A DNA stretch of 64,000 bases from Linepithema humile (taxonomy: Eukaryota; Arthropoda; Insecta; Hymenoptera; Formicidae), in contig NC_090132.1 of NCBI RefSeq assembly GCF_040581485.1, forward strand, positions 21,110,911-21,174,910. Reading direction: 5' to 3'. The notes beneath the pieces are model-generated. The model did no database searches. It had not been told where the DNA came from and saw only the letters and a list, made by a program, of their open reading frames with translations. The number at the start of each line of letters is the position of its first letter. Positions within the stretch are counted from its first letter, which is position 1. Both the position numbers and the translations under genes were made by a program. Of the stretch, positions 39,945 through 54,738 are shown one piece after another.

Positions 39945-40727
39945 AACAATTTTTAATTTTTTTTCTGTCACATGGATGGAAACAGATATTTTATGTCAAT
40001 TTTTATGCGCTGATTACAAATCCAGACTTTAAAATACTCCATCACGTCACAATTTTGAGAAATTCAAGGTTAAAGTTGTAAAAAAGGGCTACTTTGGCGT
40101 ACTTTATGATGTTATAACTATGGTATGCAACATGTTAGAAAATGTTTTTAAAATAAAGTATATTATTAGGACTTTTAATTGTCAAAAGGAATTTTTTTGT
40201 GTACATTACGGTTAACAAGATTTTGACGATTCAATATAGTGTTTGTTACATCCGCAGATAGTTTATAAACTGACTATCTACCATATCAAATATGTCATTT
40301 TGAATTTGTCAATTTTGACATCACAATCGTAGTTAGTAATCTTAAAAATCATTATGTGTTCCATAAAAATTGAAAATATTCAGCGACTTATTCGCAGTTT
40401 TTACATCCATTTATAATGGATATACACAAAATATACACAATATACACAAATATACACAAAAAATTCTTTTCGATTAAAACCTTTCAATTAAAAGTTCTAG
40501 TAATATACTTTATTTAAAAAAAAATAAACTTTTCCAACAAGTTGCATATCATAGTTATAACATCATAAAGTACATCAAAATAGCCCTTTTTTAAAACTTT
40601 AATCTTGAATTTCCCAAAATTGTGACATGATGGAGCATTTTAAAATCCGGATTCGTAATTAGCGCATAAAAATTGACATAAAAATCCTGCCTCTTTCCAT
40701 CCATGACAGAAAAAAAATTAAAAATTG
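39945..40727. mobile_element. Foldback element with roughly 260-bp inverted arms
   Basis: Left arm 39,945 to about 40,203 (starting AACAATTTTTAATTTTTTTT) is matched in reverse complement by about 40,447-40,727. Both arms contain the GGGCTACTTTG/CAAAATAGCCC and ATGGTATGCAAC/GTTGCATATCAT segments. The roughly 240-bp centre contains four or five copies of ATACACAA at about 40,428-40,460. No coding potential. It resembles a long-TIR MITE or foldback transposon. Confidence 0.8.
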
Positions 40728-41718
40728 TTTCTTAAGGTTATCGTAATCGTTAAATATCTCGCCAGTATAAAATTTACAATATAATTTGCTTAGAAATTAA
40801 TTAAAATAAATAAAGTTTGACAATCAATATTTACTATAATTATTTTGCTTGAAAATACCTGTAAATTTTTTAAAATTATACATTGTGTGAGATAATATTT
40901 CTTTCGTAATGTCTAATATTTTTCTTAATTACTTTGATAGAAGAAAACCCTTTTTTTCATAATATTAATTTAACTTTAATCATTTTCCTTCCTTGCTTGA
41001 CGAAGACTTTTTCAAGTTATTATTTTATTGTTACTATCATTTTCAGTTTTCTCCATGAAGTCAGCATCTGTTTTTGCACCTTGTTATTCTCGCATATAAT
41101 CCTTGAAACGTGCGCCCCTTTCGATTTCATCGCGACGGGTGATTAGAGATGTGGCTGGTTATTAATTTGTTAATTATTCCGCGCGTGGAGATGAAAAACG
41201 GAAAGCGAGCTTGCCCGGCACCGCAGGACGCATCCTTTCACTCGCGCGGGGACGCCTTGACATTTTGCGACGTGTAACGTGTCCACGAGGATGGAAAGTC
41301 ATCAACTTGCTTCGCATCTTTGCGCATCCTTCGACAAAACATTCCGCACATCACATTGAGAAGTCGTTCATGAGAAAATGTCGAGGATCGATTTAACGAC
41401 TCCGCTAATAAGGAAATCAAACAAACAAAAAAAAAAAACCGGTTAATCCGGACGAAAGTTTGTGAATCCAAATCCAGATGAAAGATCGGTGAACTCAAAG
41501 AACATTTTTTTTTTATAAAGTTAATCGATAAAAGCAGAGTTTGATTCTTATAAACAATTTGTTTCATTTGTTTATTTCTTACTTTTTAATCGCACTGATA
41601 AAATGATATTAAAAATAAAATTTTCTTTAAGGAAATAACATGTTTGGTTTCGTTAGAAAAATGAATAATTATACATTGTATTAAAACTTATATCTGAATA
41701 TTATACACGAAAGAAAAG
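40728..41718. other. No gene seen
   Basis: AT-rich, then a GC-richer patch at about 41,100-41,400 whose short open frames on both strands overlap and show no recognisable protein. Confidence 0.5.
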
Positions 41719-41879
41719 TTTTATATCAAAAATCACTATGTACGGCAGTAGCCGCGGACCATAAGAAGAATTGTGAATTTAAATACTATGGCCATTATGT
41801 GAAAAAAATGTAGTAAACATTTTTATAATTCCTTTATAATCCACGGCTATTGCCGTACACAATGATTTCTGATATAAAA
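41719..41879. mobile_element. Small MITE (161 bp)
   Basis: The left end TTTTATATCAAAAATCACTA and the right end are near reverse complements for about 40 bases. They include TACGGCAGTAGCCGCGGA against TCCACGGCTATTGCCGTA. AT-rich centre, non-coding. Confidence 0.75.
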
Positions 41880-44800
41880 TTGTCTCCGTATATCATTGAA
41901 AAATTATGAAGAAATTTTCGAGCAGAAAGGTCTTTCTCACGAATCGACTCGCTCACGGATGTAGTCACTAAACACTCTGCGCACATTTACAGCGCATCTC
42001 GTTCCTGGTTTTTATGACGGAAGCGATGCGGCGAGGGAGAACTGACGGAATGACGGCGGGCTCGTGAGAATCTCGACGGCGAGATTACGATAACACCGAC
42101 GGCGGATGTGTCCGCGAATGTAAGGATTGTATCCGCGAGGGGCGTGCAATGTATCTCCCCAGGATATAGAAGAGAAGGCGAGCGCAACCAAGCCGAGCGT
42201 CATTCGTTAGTTAGATAACCTTTACTCCAGCATTAGCCCCGTTCTCGACCTGCCAGCTGGCAGAGGTATGGGCACCGTGTTCCTTGCGGGGGGGATTGCC
42301 CTTTCATGATTCGCCCCTTTTCCGCGCAAATTGAAAATTACATAATTTTAATTCCTCGCTCCTTTATTTTTCAACCTATCGAGCGGCACGTCAGGTTTTC
42401 AGATAGAAAGCTTGTACAAGTATATATATTATACAAATAATCTCAAAATCGTACGTGTAATGTTAGAGATGTTTAAAGATATTTACTTTGGAATGTAGAT
42501 ACAGCTGTACACGTACATTAGCTGATGGAATAAACTTTAAAAAACTGTTTACTTATTATCCCCATTAATTGACAAATGAGAAATTTGTCTCACTAATTGT
42601 AAGATATATGTCGATATTTTTTTCTTACGATAGTGAGAAAAAAATTACCCGTGATTTCGTTACAATTTATATAGCTATGGAGACTGGGATCTAACACAAT
42701 CCTCGATATGCGGAAGTTTATCTCATCCATTAGCAGAGAACCGTTCTTCTGTTTACACGAGAATAAGGACAATCGCTAACAGCTCGGCACGAGATTTTTC
42801 GATCAGAGCTCTACGAAATAAACGATCGGTAGCATTCCGCGTGCGTAGAATACATATACCTACCGCGGAATGTAACGCACGGAGAATTACGCACGTAGAC
42901 TGCATAGAACATGGCATCGTGAATTCCGTAGATTCGCAAATAGCTGTTGCGCACACTGCGCTTCGCTACAATGCGATTTCTTCCGTGAGGGAAAACGTCA
43001 AGGCTCGAGAAAATTACAACCGAGCTGCACAGATTGTTCACGTAATTAAAGTATCACTGTATGAAAGCTAACCACTGAATTGTGGAAACAAGAAGAAACG
43101 TGTTTCAAGTAAAATTTTCTCGATCTGAAAATAACAGTCAAAATAACCTACTTTTGTAGAAAGTAGAAATTAGATACATCAAGATTAGCAATGATTTCTT
43201 TCAAGTAATTTCGCTGAAAATTGATAATAAAACTATCATATACATATAATATTATATTATAATGAACAGTTAAATTATAATGACTTTATAATCATTCAAC
43301 GTATTCAATCATATAAAATAAATTTTTTTAATATAAATAAAAATATAAATAATTAATGAATATTATATATTATTATTATTACTAAGTTAGTGCAAAAAAT
43401 TTGTCGCTTCTTCGTGATTTATTTCACATAAAGCTATCGATTTCCATTCTACGAGCTCGGAATTTCTTAAATCGGGCGTATAAGAATTCGTTTTCATAAA
43501 AAAATGTATTAAAATTAATAGTGATTATTTTAATTCACAAAAATTTATTCGAAACCCAACAATTCCAACTAAATTATCAAATTATTAAAGTATTATCTTT
43601 AACATAAATTATAACAATGTACACACAAGGTGTTAAAAGTTATCAAAGATTGAGAACTCAGTTCCACAGAATGATGTTCCTGTCAACTTTTGGAATCCTA
43701 TTTTTTTCTATTCTCATATGAAAACCAAACTTAAAGAACGATCCCGTTGGCAATAAAAGCATCGTGGGAGGCCGGTCTCATTCATAATCTTTATGAAGCG
43801 ATTCGTTTCGCGTCGATCGCCGGGCCGCGGCGAAAGAATCGCGAGCCGCAAAGTAAACGAGCCGAAGCGGCCGAACTGCGCTCCATTAATTCGTTGTCAA
43901 CCGAAGCTCCTCGATGGGAATCGAACCGAGTCTTACCGCGATGATGAATCGGCGCTATCGAGCGGAGCTAAGCCCTCAATTATACAACAGGTCACACTTT
44001 CAGTTAGAATAAATGTCTTTATTTATTTATAGAAGATAATATTTCAGAAAATATAAAATATAAAAAATTTTAATTAAAAATGTTAAAAAGGAACGTTGAT
44101 TTATCTCATTTTTCCTCATTTTGCCTCATACTAGTTTATTAAGAAATCGCATCTTAAATATCCGGTCACCGTGAAATATTCTCTCAATCTTTCTGAAGCT
44201 CGGCGAACAGCAATAAAATAAACATATAAATCTGACTGTTAATAAAAAAAAACTTGCTTCGATGAATATATTTTTAGTGAAAAGTGACAGATCGGCGTAA
44301 TGCTATGTTTTAAGAATATATGAAACGATTCTTTGCCTACGTTGCTTTCACGAACCTATTTGGCGATACGCGCAATGAATCGTCGAAACACAAAAAGTCG
44401 ATTGTCCTTCGGATAGAGTGATGACGGATTTAACAAGTTAATTTTCTAAGGGTCCTATCTATATCAATACAGTAGTAATCTGAAAGCACTCCATTCGCTC
44501 ATGCATAATGGAATAATGAAAAATTTTGCCGGAGGCCGTGCTACAAGTTCACACCCTAAACGAATTAGAAATCGAGGCCCATGACTCGCTCGGCCTCTTT
44601 CCTACGGACCCTAACGCCGTTACATTGCGCACTGGGCCACTTTTCAACTACCCACGCCTATCATAAGTGAGTCGATAATATCGGATTACATGGGATTCGG
44701 TAGAGAAACGTAGTGCCCTTTCGGTATTACGTGAACGATGAAATTTGTGGTTACTGGTAGCATATGTGCATTACGTAATTGTTAAAATGCGCAAGTTGTG

Positions 44801-47800
44801 CAAAATTAGCTTTCTAATTGTAGCGATATGTGATTTATTTAAATTAATAAAGTTTCAAACTCTGCTTAACACAGAGTCATAGAAAATTGAAAATATTAAG
44901 ATTATCAGTAATAGAATATTATCTGTCAAAAATATGCAATGATATTTGTTAATAATTGTAAATAATAAAGAAGAAATTTATTCTCGAGAGTTCGTATAAA
45001 ATTAATAACAGCTAATAATCCACATAATTCATATGATTAAATTGAAAGGTGACTATTATAATTCGATTATACATTCTGCTATGAATTAATCTCCACGATA
45101 CAGTTGATACATTAAAATATTAAATAATGTAAATTGTGTATAATAAATGCTGGAAAAACGAACTTCGCGAAGTGAACGTGCAACCGCAGAATAAGAGTGC
45201 TCGTCCTGCGTAAGGATCAGTGAAAGTCCACGTCGAAAGTCAGAGAATTCATAATTCATGAAACTTGGATACCCGTAAAATATCGGTGATTTTTTCCTTA
45301 TTATATCAAAGGTTAATTTCATGCCAAGTAAACTTATTCGCCGCGCGACAAAATTGTGTGCAAATTGCACGATTAGTTACTGTCCGTTGTTGCGCACTGT
45401 CGAGCAATCTATCATTCGTGCAAGTAGTATAGATTGCAGATATTCTATAACTCTAGCCGTAAATTATTAGTGTATTGAGAAATTGTTAGGATCGAGATAA
45501 AGATCTGCTAAATCAAGAGTTTAGCAGAAGCAGAAGATTTATAAAAGTAAGATTTTACGAGACTAAAAAACTAAGAAATTATAAAAGTGTAAAAAAGTCA
45601 AAGGCTTTACTACACGGAGGTATATGAAACTTAAATGTAAGATTTACTAAATAAAACGTCGAGATAATATCAAGAATCAATCATATTTATGAACGAGTCG
45701 AAAAACTTTAGCGCCGAGAGAACCAATAGAATAAAAAAGTCCGAAATTTATGAAACTGAAAAGTACGCATATTAATCACGAGAATTTATAAATCTTAAGA
45801 ATGTGTGCGATCTAATAATTTTTTATAACAGAATACGTGATACAGCCAAGAGTATATATAATTATACCTTGAATATTTGTTCAAGCTTTCACGAGTGCGT
45901 TGCATTTTTAAATATTATAAGAATTAGGTACATTTGTTCATGTTACATGCACGTTCTTGTGTTAAAATGAAACGAACACGTCGCCTGGTTCTGTAAGAAG
46001 CGGAAAAATGGACGAAATGTCTATAGAAAGTGCGCCCGACTCGAGCAGAGCTCTCGAACTCTTACGTTAGTGCACTTATGCGAATTGATGCGTCGACCGA
46101 CTAGTTTCCCAGTTGCATCTCGCATCTAATCCTTATGTGAACGATACTTTACTTTCACCGGTTACCATCATAATCTTTTTTTTTCTCTGCCTCTTGCCAC
46201 CGCGTATGACGACACCGTGGTCAATTATCCATCTGCCGCGCACCGCAATCGCGCGGTATCGCGTGCGAAACAAAACGGGGTTGCGACCCGACGTGATCCA
46301 AAAGTGGTCATATCGTTGTAGCACTTAAAGAACATAAGCGAGATTTGCACGTGCAAACGAGGAGATAAACGGACCGTGTTATGCAATATGGAACCGAGAG
46401 ACAATTTAGACACATTAACTTCAAGTAAGCTCTTGATCGTTAAATTATGATAAAATAATAATTATATTCGTATTTCGGTCGTGCTTATTTGTAAACACGA
46501 ATAAAACACTTAAAATTTAAATAATTAAGACTCGTGCATTCAGCTACTGGATCTGCTAATTTTACAACTTATTAATAATAAACATTCTTTAAATATTTCA
46601 TCCTCTTTCCTAATTATATATCAGAAATATTGAGTGCTAAGTTCTATTACATTCGTCAATTAATAATTAAACAGTAACATTAATAAAAGTGTAACTTTTT
46701 TGTCGAAAAACGAAAAAAAAAGAGGATATGATTCAAGTATAAAAAATTGATCGCTTTATCTATGTGTCACAAAACAGGCATTTGTTTATAAATAAAATAT
46801 TTAATTTTTAAATATTAATATTTGCAGAAAAAAATGATTGCTCAACTACTATCATTAAAAGGAACATATTACAATCGGTGCAATAGAAACACGAGCCCAC
46901 TATTACCTAACAAAATCGTTTAGCGTTCTCATTATTCATTTCTAAATGCTTGCTTAATATCTATAGTTCTAAGAGACAGAATATCACTTTCAAAATTCCC
47001 GTGTCTCAATATGGAGAACGTCTACGATGATGGAATAGATTCGACAAAAATCCAATCGATATAAACTCGTTTGAATCGGTTTCCTTTTACGCAATCGCCA
47101 CGGACCTATAGCGTGTGCCTAATAATAAAACACGAGAAAGAGCGAAAGACGGAACAGCTCTTCGCTAATATATGGTCAGCTACGAAGGATGATTGCGAGT
47201 GAATGGAAGATGCGACACGGTAGTTTCGCGAGTCGAATCCCGATTATCAATCTGAGTCAAGCGTACCGAATTCACATTGCGGTATCACATTGCAATTTCA
47301 CGTCGCGTATTTCTCGGGAACATTCAAAACACAAATCGGAGATACATCCAAGAATTGACGATACGTGAAAATAGAATTATGTATAAACAACAATTTAACC
47401 AGAAAATAGAAAAACCGTGAATCACTATAAATACATAAATTTATCATTCTGAAGTATTTTGTAAATACTGTTGCGTAATATACATTGCAATGTAAATGCA
47501 TATAAATAAAGCGACCGATTTTTTGCATTTGAAACAATTTCTTCTTTTTTCACTTAAAAAAAAAAAAGTTATATTTTAACTCATCTTATTATATTAATAA
47601 TAAATTAATCTTGTACCGATAAAATTTTTATTCTAGAGCATTGTACGTGTTTTAGAAATCGAAGTTTGAACAATTCGCACTTGCCGCACCTCGTACAAAA
47701 TGACTCGTGATTGACGAGATAACGAGCAAATAAAGAAGTTATGAATACAACAGAGGAGTCGATGTGCAATTGGGACTTTAATGACTTCGCCTTCGATGAT

Positions 47801-50800
47801 TACACCCTGTCACTGAATAATATCGTAATGATTTAGCCCGCTCATTCCCTAACTGTTCGTTTCGCCCGCTTAATGACTGTTATTGAGGGAAATACGGGCA
47901 GCTTGCGAGCATTTCGTGAGTTTACACAAAGAACACTTTTGACAGCTGAATAGTTGCGAACGGATGGATATATCGTGCAATTACATAATTTGCCGGGTAA
48001 CCGCTTTAACGAAAGAAAGGACTGATCCCCCGATTCTAGGTGTTTGCGGATATTTACAAGCATTCTTTCCCATGAACGAACCGTTGTTACAATCTCGATC
48101 TTTCGACGATTTTCCAAATAACCCATAAATATTAAAGGTTGTAATGTTTAAAGTTATTTGACCCTAATCACGTAGCGCGATTCACGTTCAATTAATTTAT
48201 TTGTCAATTTCTTGCGTAAACTAAAAGATCGTGATACCAATAAATTTAAAGATCTATGATATAAAAAATTTATCATATCGAAATTTCACGGGAGAAGATT
48301 GTGGGATGAAGCATTTCCACTGCAATATCGGAACTTAATATTGCATCTCATCGCGCGCCTCCACGATTCAAAGTTACAATCCAGAAGGATTCTCTCTTTT
48401 CGCAACCCGGCAATTAATAAGAGTGATTTATCCCCGCGCTGAATATGAAATACCCGAGATTACGTTCGCGAACGCGTTACTAATTACCGACAATTACCGC
48501 AGGTGCAATGGCGCACCTCCTTCTTTTTCTCCTTTCCCGAATCTCTCTTTCGATTCGCCGACTCTGAAGGAGTTTTCCGAAAGAAAGTATATTTCTCTGG
48601 CGTGAAATGCGAAGGCAGAAGTTACGCGTTGCCTGTAATTCGCATTAAATCGGAATTGCGCGCGGTACGATTTTATTAATTGCCGGGTTATCGCGCGGAC
48701 GCGCGCTTACCTGAACAGTTCATGCGCAATTATGGAAGACGAGTTAAAAGGAAAACACGCAATTGGCCAACGTGCAAAGATAGCTAGCGGTATGCAATCC
48801 GGGGGGTTAACATCACAGCGAAACTAGTTTCTAATAGTGCGCGCGCTGTCTAGAAATCCTTTCCTATTTCTTCATACACGTTGCTTGTTATCTATTGACT
48901 TTTCTCGGTGCGTTCTCGCTAACTTCGCGTGATAAATGAAAATGGGAATGGAGTGAAGAAATGTATTAAAAGAAACTAAGTTGTCGTTATAAATTAGTAA
49001 TAAATAACGCTGCTTGATATCTCTATTTATCGTAATAAATAGTTTATATTATTACTTCTGTGAAGTGGAGAATTATATAAAAGTTAAGCAAATAAACATA
49101 AGTACAAATTAATTAATATTTGTCATTATTTAATTATTCGTTATCGGATTGCCGCGTTACAAATATAACAAAAATTCAAAGATTTTATTATTTACAGTCT
49201 AATGTCAAGGCTAAATCAATACAGTGATTTTTGGCAATTTTCTGTGCAATTCAATAATTATTCAAAATTGTAAATAATTACAACCAACAAAATATCTTTT
49301 TAAAACTTTCTAAATAACCAAAACTCTGCACAAACCGTAACAATTATTTACAAAATGTATCAGACAATTTTAAAATTAAAACAAAAACTTGATAATAATC
49401 TATTAATCTTTTCAAAATTTACATCGCAAAAAGTTAATGCATGAAATTGAATAAAGTATTAAGATATGTTCCGAAGATATGTATGAGTTAATTGCGTCTT
49501 ATCCATTAATTACACAATTAACTTAAAGTCAAGTTGTTTATGTTATGCGCGCGAACGGATGTGGCGTGCCCCTAAAAATCTTCGCAATGGGATCGACCGA
49601 GTTTTGAGATAATACTCTGCAATTACGACCTCAAAAATGTCTACCATCTATCTTGTATCAACTGATCTCTAATTCGTCTCGCTACTTTGATCACCGGTAA
49701 AAAAAGATTTGCTGAAAGAAAAAGTAAAACGGGCGGAGTGAAACGCGAGAGAAATGAGAAGAGAAAAAAGGACGGTATTATAGCTAATCGCGCTCTTATT
49801 GGACTTTCTATATTTCGAGGACCTATCTAAAGTAAACGGCACTGACAAGCAGACACACTCTTTTCTAAGCATCAATCGATCATCCAAGACAAAATGTAAC
49901 GTCTATCTGCGCGCGCGCGATTGCCGGCAAGCCGGTCAAGAGCGAAAGTGAGAAACATTTCCGAAAGTAGATCATCTAAGAATGTAGTTCATCGATCGGA
50001 GATTAAGTAACGCCGCGTCTCGCGATTAACAACCAGGCAGAAATCGAAAGATCAAACCGAGATAATTAACATAACCGCCATGAAACCTCATCGACGATAT
50101 GTACTTCGATCGGGGAGAGTTTGCGAATCCAGACAATAACAAAAAAAAAAAAAAAAAATGACTCCCGTCATCAAGCGAATTTTTTCGCTTTTATCGAACG
50201 CTTTCTTAAACGATGATTTGCGAATTTTTCAGATCGATAAGATGAGGAGGATGGAACGAGCTATAACGCACCGTGCTGCAATCGGACATTGAAGGACGTA
50301 AGTGGAGAAGTAAACCATCACTTCGATTAATCCGGCGACGCTTCGGTTGACTTCATATCGAGCTCCTTTTAATCTAACCACTGTGACGAGATATGAAAGG
50401 TTTTCTACTACAATATGATGCAGTTCTCGATGACAATAATAGGAATCTCGGAACTCAAAGGAGTTTAATCTATCCGAATCCGAAAGCTCTCGTCGATCTT
50501 AGAACTTTGATAAACGGACGAAGAAATTCAGATCCAAGATCTCTCTTTCATATTAATCTATTGCTAAAACATCAGTTGATTTTGAAGCATCCTATAAGAC
50601 AGACAAACCGATCACTGTACCGTATTAACTGCATTTTATAGCACCATTAGAAAATTGCAAAACAAGTTTCCAAGTACCAGGCCAATCGGTCCAAGAAAAT
50701 CTTCCTCACTCCTCCACGAAGAAGATTTATCACCGATATCGATAGATCGCGTGCTGCTCGTATGCGTCGGTGAACGTCTTCGCAGGTGCTCGCTCTCCCG

Positions 50801-52574
50801 CAATCGCACGTTCACTCGAGCTCTTCCTCAACTTCTTCTTCTTGTTCATCATCTCCGCGTGAACAGCACGAAGATTACCCGCATATCGGTGTTTTGAAAG
50901 AGCGAGTAACAGTTAAGCAAGAAACCGGCCGGCGGCTATACGTTATATCCTTGATTCTCGCGGATCGTGAATCACGTTCTCCAACGGAAACTGTTGTTGT
51001 GCATTTGACCTGTTAGCGCTCGCTGATCGGATTAAAAATAGTTTTCCCTTACGCAGTAATTAAGTGATATAATTTCATAAATAACTTAATTTCATTTTTT
51101 ATCTTCACTTCCGATTCCGTGGAATACTTAAATTTATATTTAAAAGTACAAATGTTTCTCGTATAAAATAAAATATCTCGCATTCCGAAAAACTAAAATT
51201 TGTCGATTTTGTTGTTTATAAAACTAAGAATTTTTTGCATTTTATGGAATTAAAAATTTATGCATAGATATTGCGATTTGGTAGATAAAAAAAATATTCT
51301 AATATCTATACTCTAAAGCTTTTTGTTTTTAGAAATCTTGCAAAATAATATTAAAATTAAAAATGCTGGTTTGATATATTACAAAATGCAAAACGCGAAG
51401 AATCTAAACAATCCTAATTTATCAAGTGTTTTTAGATGCCCTTACGATTTGATTGGAATATTCAACTTAAACATAATCAAGGATTCTTCATATCAAAGAT
51501 CCCTTTACTTCTACAGATTCTAGATACGAATAATCCAGTCCATTAATCTTTCGCGAAGTAACAAATTCTCTAGTTGCATAAACTATCATACCTTTGACTG
51601 AGCTTATTATGACAAACGAGCGCTGCCACCGCGTTTCAACGCTCGAAATATGAAGTGCAGATTGAATCTAAAACGCTTACGTGATGCTATTAGCTATATT
51701 TCTGAAGGTGAAATACTACAGCACAAACTACAGAGAACAGAGCCTAAATGCCATTGAAAAACACATTGTTACAATTCGTAACACTCGGCTACCAGGACAA
51801 CTTTTTAACGGACACTCTACTGTCCGCGATAATAATCGATGTCAAATGGCAATGTCCTTCGATATCCAGCTGAATTTAATTTACAATGATCATTCTCAAT
51901 CAGATAGGGTGCAAAAAGCCTGCGGTATCCGGCCACGACGAAACAATACGCATTTCTTTATCGCCAATCTACAAAAGAATCGTGCTCGAAGGATAGAATT
52001 CCTCCGATCTGAAATATCCGGAGCTATTTATCAACAATTCACTTTTCAACTTTCTATCGCAGAAGTATGCGAGAAATAACTAAAAATTTTTTAATAACGC
52101 TCACTTATGTAAATGCATATAATATATATTTTTTTTAAATTGATTTATAGATGTTTTCAAAAGTAAAAGTAGCAATAAACATTCTCTCTGCTTCGATATA
52201 TGTATCAAACGATATTTACACAGCGGTACATGTTTCTTTTCTCTTTCTTTTTTTCACAAACGCTATCACAGCTTATGTTAAATCACTCTCGATTTGTCGT
52301 CGCTCGGAAAAGAAAACACTTCTGATCGCGCATTTACATATCAGATTGTTCGTTTACCGGCGTTCCAGATGTTTCGTCTGCGTTGTAAAAATAAAAACTA
52401 AAAAAAAAAAAAGGTAAAAACAAACGGAAAAAAAAACGAGAAGGACGAAAATGAGAGCGGTCCAAGTTTCTCCGACCCAGATTTTCGCTTTACCATAATC
52501 ACGACACTTTAAATGGCAGAAGTAAATAAAAAATCCCGGACGCTACCGCGATGCATCTGCCTGGCGCGCGAGTG

Positions 52575-52586
52575 CAGCTGCACCTG
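52575..52586. promoter_or_regulatory. Adjacent pair of E-box motifs
   Basis: CAGCTG is followed directly by CACCTG inside a GC-rich island (about 52,540-52,770). Both fit the CANNTG site bound by bHLH factors. The pair could be chance in GC-rich sequence. No nearby gene start is visible. Confidence 0.25.
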
Positions 52587-54689
52587 TGCGCGACGCCCGA
52601 TACGTTTTCCCATTAATTAAGCAGATCTGAGCAATTTGCCAAATCACGTAACCCGTCGTCGTCGTGCAGTGGGCCCTCCAATCACTGAAGTTCAGCTGGC
52701 GCCACGTCGTGCACCGGCGGACTTTCGATTTTCTTTGGCTTCTCTCACACGCGCCGTCCGTAGTACGAAACGTATACTTAATATAAATCTGTTCTTAATT
52801 TGTGCTCTCACAACCTGAATTATGATACACAAAATGCTCAGTACCATCTGTGACTGTTTGGCCGGAATAATAATAAGTAAGACACACAAATTACGGTGTA
52901 TCTCGTTAAAAATTAATCTTATTTCCTCTTTACTTTACCTTCGGATCTTTTTTCTTTTTACGTAATTATATCTCAAAGAAAAGTTTACTTGATAAATAAA
53001 TGTAAATAAAAATGCCACGCAGTTTAATACAGGTATAATGAACAATATAAACATATGCAAAACCCTCCAGTCGTCTTGTGCATAATTAAAAATGTAATCC
53101 AAGATTTTGCAAGTGAATAAGATTTCTGTAGAAGTTGCGTAAAATTTTTAAACGTATAACGCACAAAAAATTTCAACACCGACAAAGTTAAATAATAACC
53201 ACCTTTATTTCTTGCAATACAATGACAACGGAATAAACCTCAATCTCGTCAAGCCTGTCATTCAGAAATTGATTCAGAAGTTTCAAATGTAAAAATGTAT
53301 CTGCCTTCGCGCGCGGCACCAATCGAAAACTCAGTTTGGCATATTAAAGTCGTTACAAAGCGCAATCGTGCGACGGTCGTCTGAAAGTGGCCGGGATTAT
53401 GCGAGCCGTGGGCCAGATTATTCCGGCCGTGAAACGTGATATCCTTTATGTAAATTTCGTGGGTGCGTGCATGCGAGATCCGTGTGGCGCACAGCAACAT
53501 TGTGCAATCCGATTAAAGCCGATAAAAAAAAAAGTCAATTAAGGAACGCAAACACACGACTAAAAGTGAGCGAGAACGCAATTACGCCGAGAAATCTCTT
53601 TGCGATCCCTGCGTCGCGATAAATTTAAAAAAACGCCGGCTGTGCATTGCTTATGAATGTGATTGTAAATAGAATTTGGGTCGTGATGATATCTTTATGC
53701 AAAATAAAAGAACGGGAAAAGATTCTCTACAGAAATAACCAAATTTATTTCTGTTGAATTGTTGTGCAAAATAAGATTATCTTATATATGGCAATAATGT
53801 TTTGATTGTAATGTTTATATTATTTTTTCATCTGCATATATAATATTCTATCTGAGAAACAATAAAAATTGTGAGAATTTGATTCAATTTTGTATAAAAA
53901 AACAATTACTTTTGATTGTCAAATTCTGATTCATCCAATTTTGTCAAATAAAATTTTTGTAAAAATTGAGACTATTTAATTGTACGTAATTTTGTGTATA
54001 AGAATAATAAATGTTCTAATTATGATAAGAAGCACAATGTAAAATAGAAAATAATAAAGAAATAACATTAACTGGAAAAAAATTGCAGCGATCAAAAAAG
54101 GTGTAAATGCAGAAATAAAAAAAAATATTAACTCTTCTAGCGTCTAAGCTAAAAATTAAATACTTTCCTCCTTTTCTGGAATGTGACCAATTCAATTCAC
54201 GGAGATTTGGATGATGAGATAAAAATATCGGCTTGGAATATTGTCCCTGATTCTGCACAGGTGTGGCTTGGCCAAACGATTTAATAAAAGCATACGCAAT
54301 ATCGCACACATGTAATACGCATATAGCAATGATTAGCATCGGTGCGAGTGAAAAAAATTCATTAGCATGAACACGACTGTCCTTCGTGATTACTATCGGT
54401 TTTGCTTTTATCCTTCATCTTGTTGTCTCTCTTTATTTTTCGATAGCTGGACCACTTTCAGTTACGTCTCTTGCGGACTTTCTCGGCAAAGTCGCTATAA
54501 TTATATAAGTGTAAAATGACGAAAATTATATAGAAGATTTTACGTGGACGAAACATATCATTTAGATGATCGAGAAAGAATGATTTGCAATGCTAATACA
54601 ACAGAAAATTTAATTAATTAATCTCATCAAACTTGCTCAAAGAAACTTTTACTTCCTCCAACAGTGACTTGCTACTACTTAATTATAGG

Positions 54690-54692
<3 letters not shown>

Positions 54693-54735
<43 letters not shown>
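54693..54735. repeat. (AT)n microsatellite
   Basis: About 21 uninterrupted AT dinucleotides. Likely to vary in length between individuals. Confidence 0.95.

Positions 54736-54738
<3 letters not shown>

Noticed and set aside
50393..50641. 82-codon open frame starting with ATG on the plus strand
   Set aside because: No recognisable motif and no flanking exon with matching phase; not distinguishable from chance.
51681..52079. 132-codon open frame on the plus strand
   Set aside because: A length expected a few times by chance in 64 kb of this composition. There are no domains, no splice context and no neighbouring exons, although an unknown small gene cannot be ruled out.
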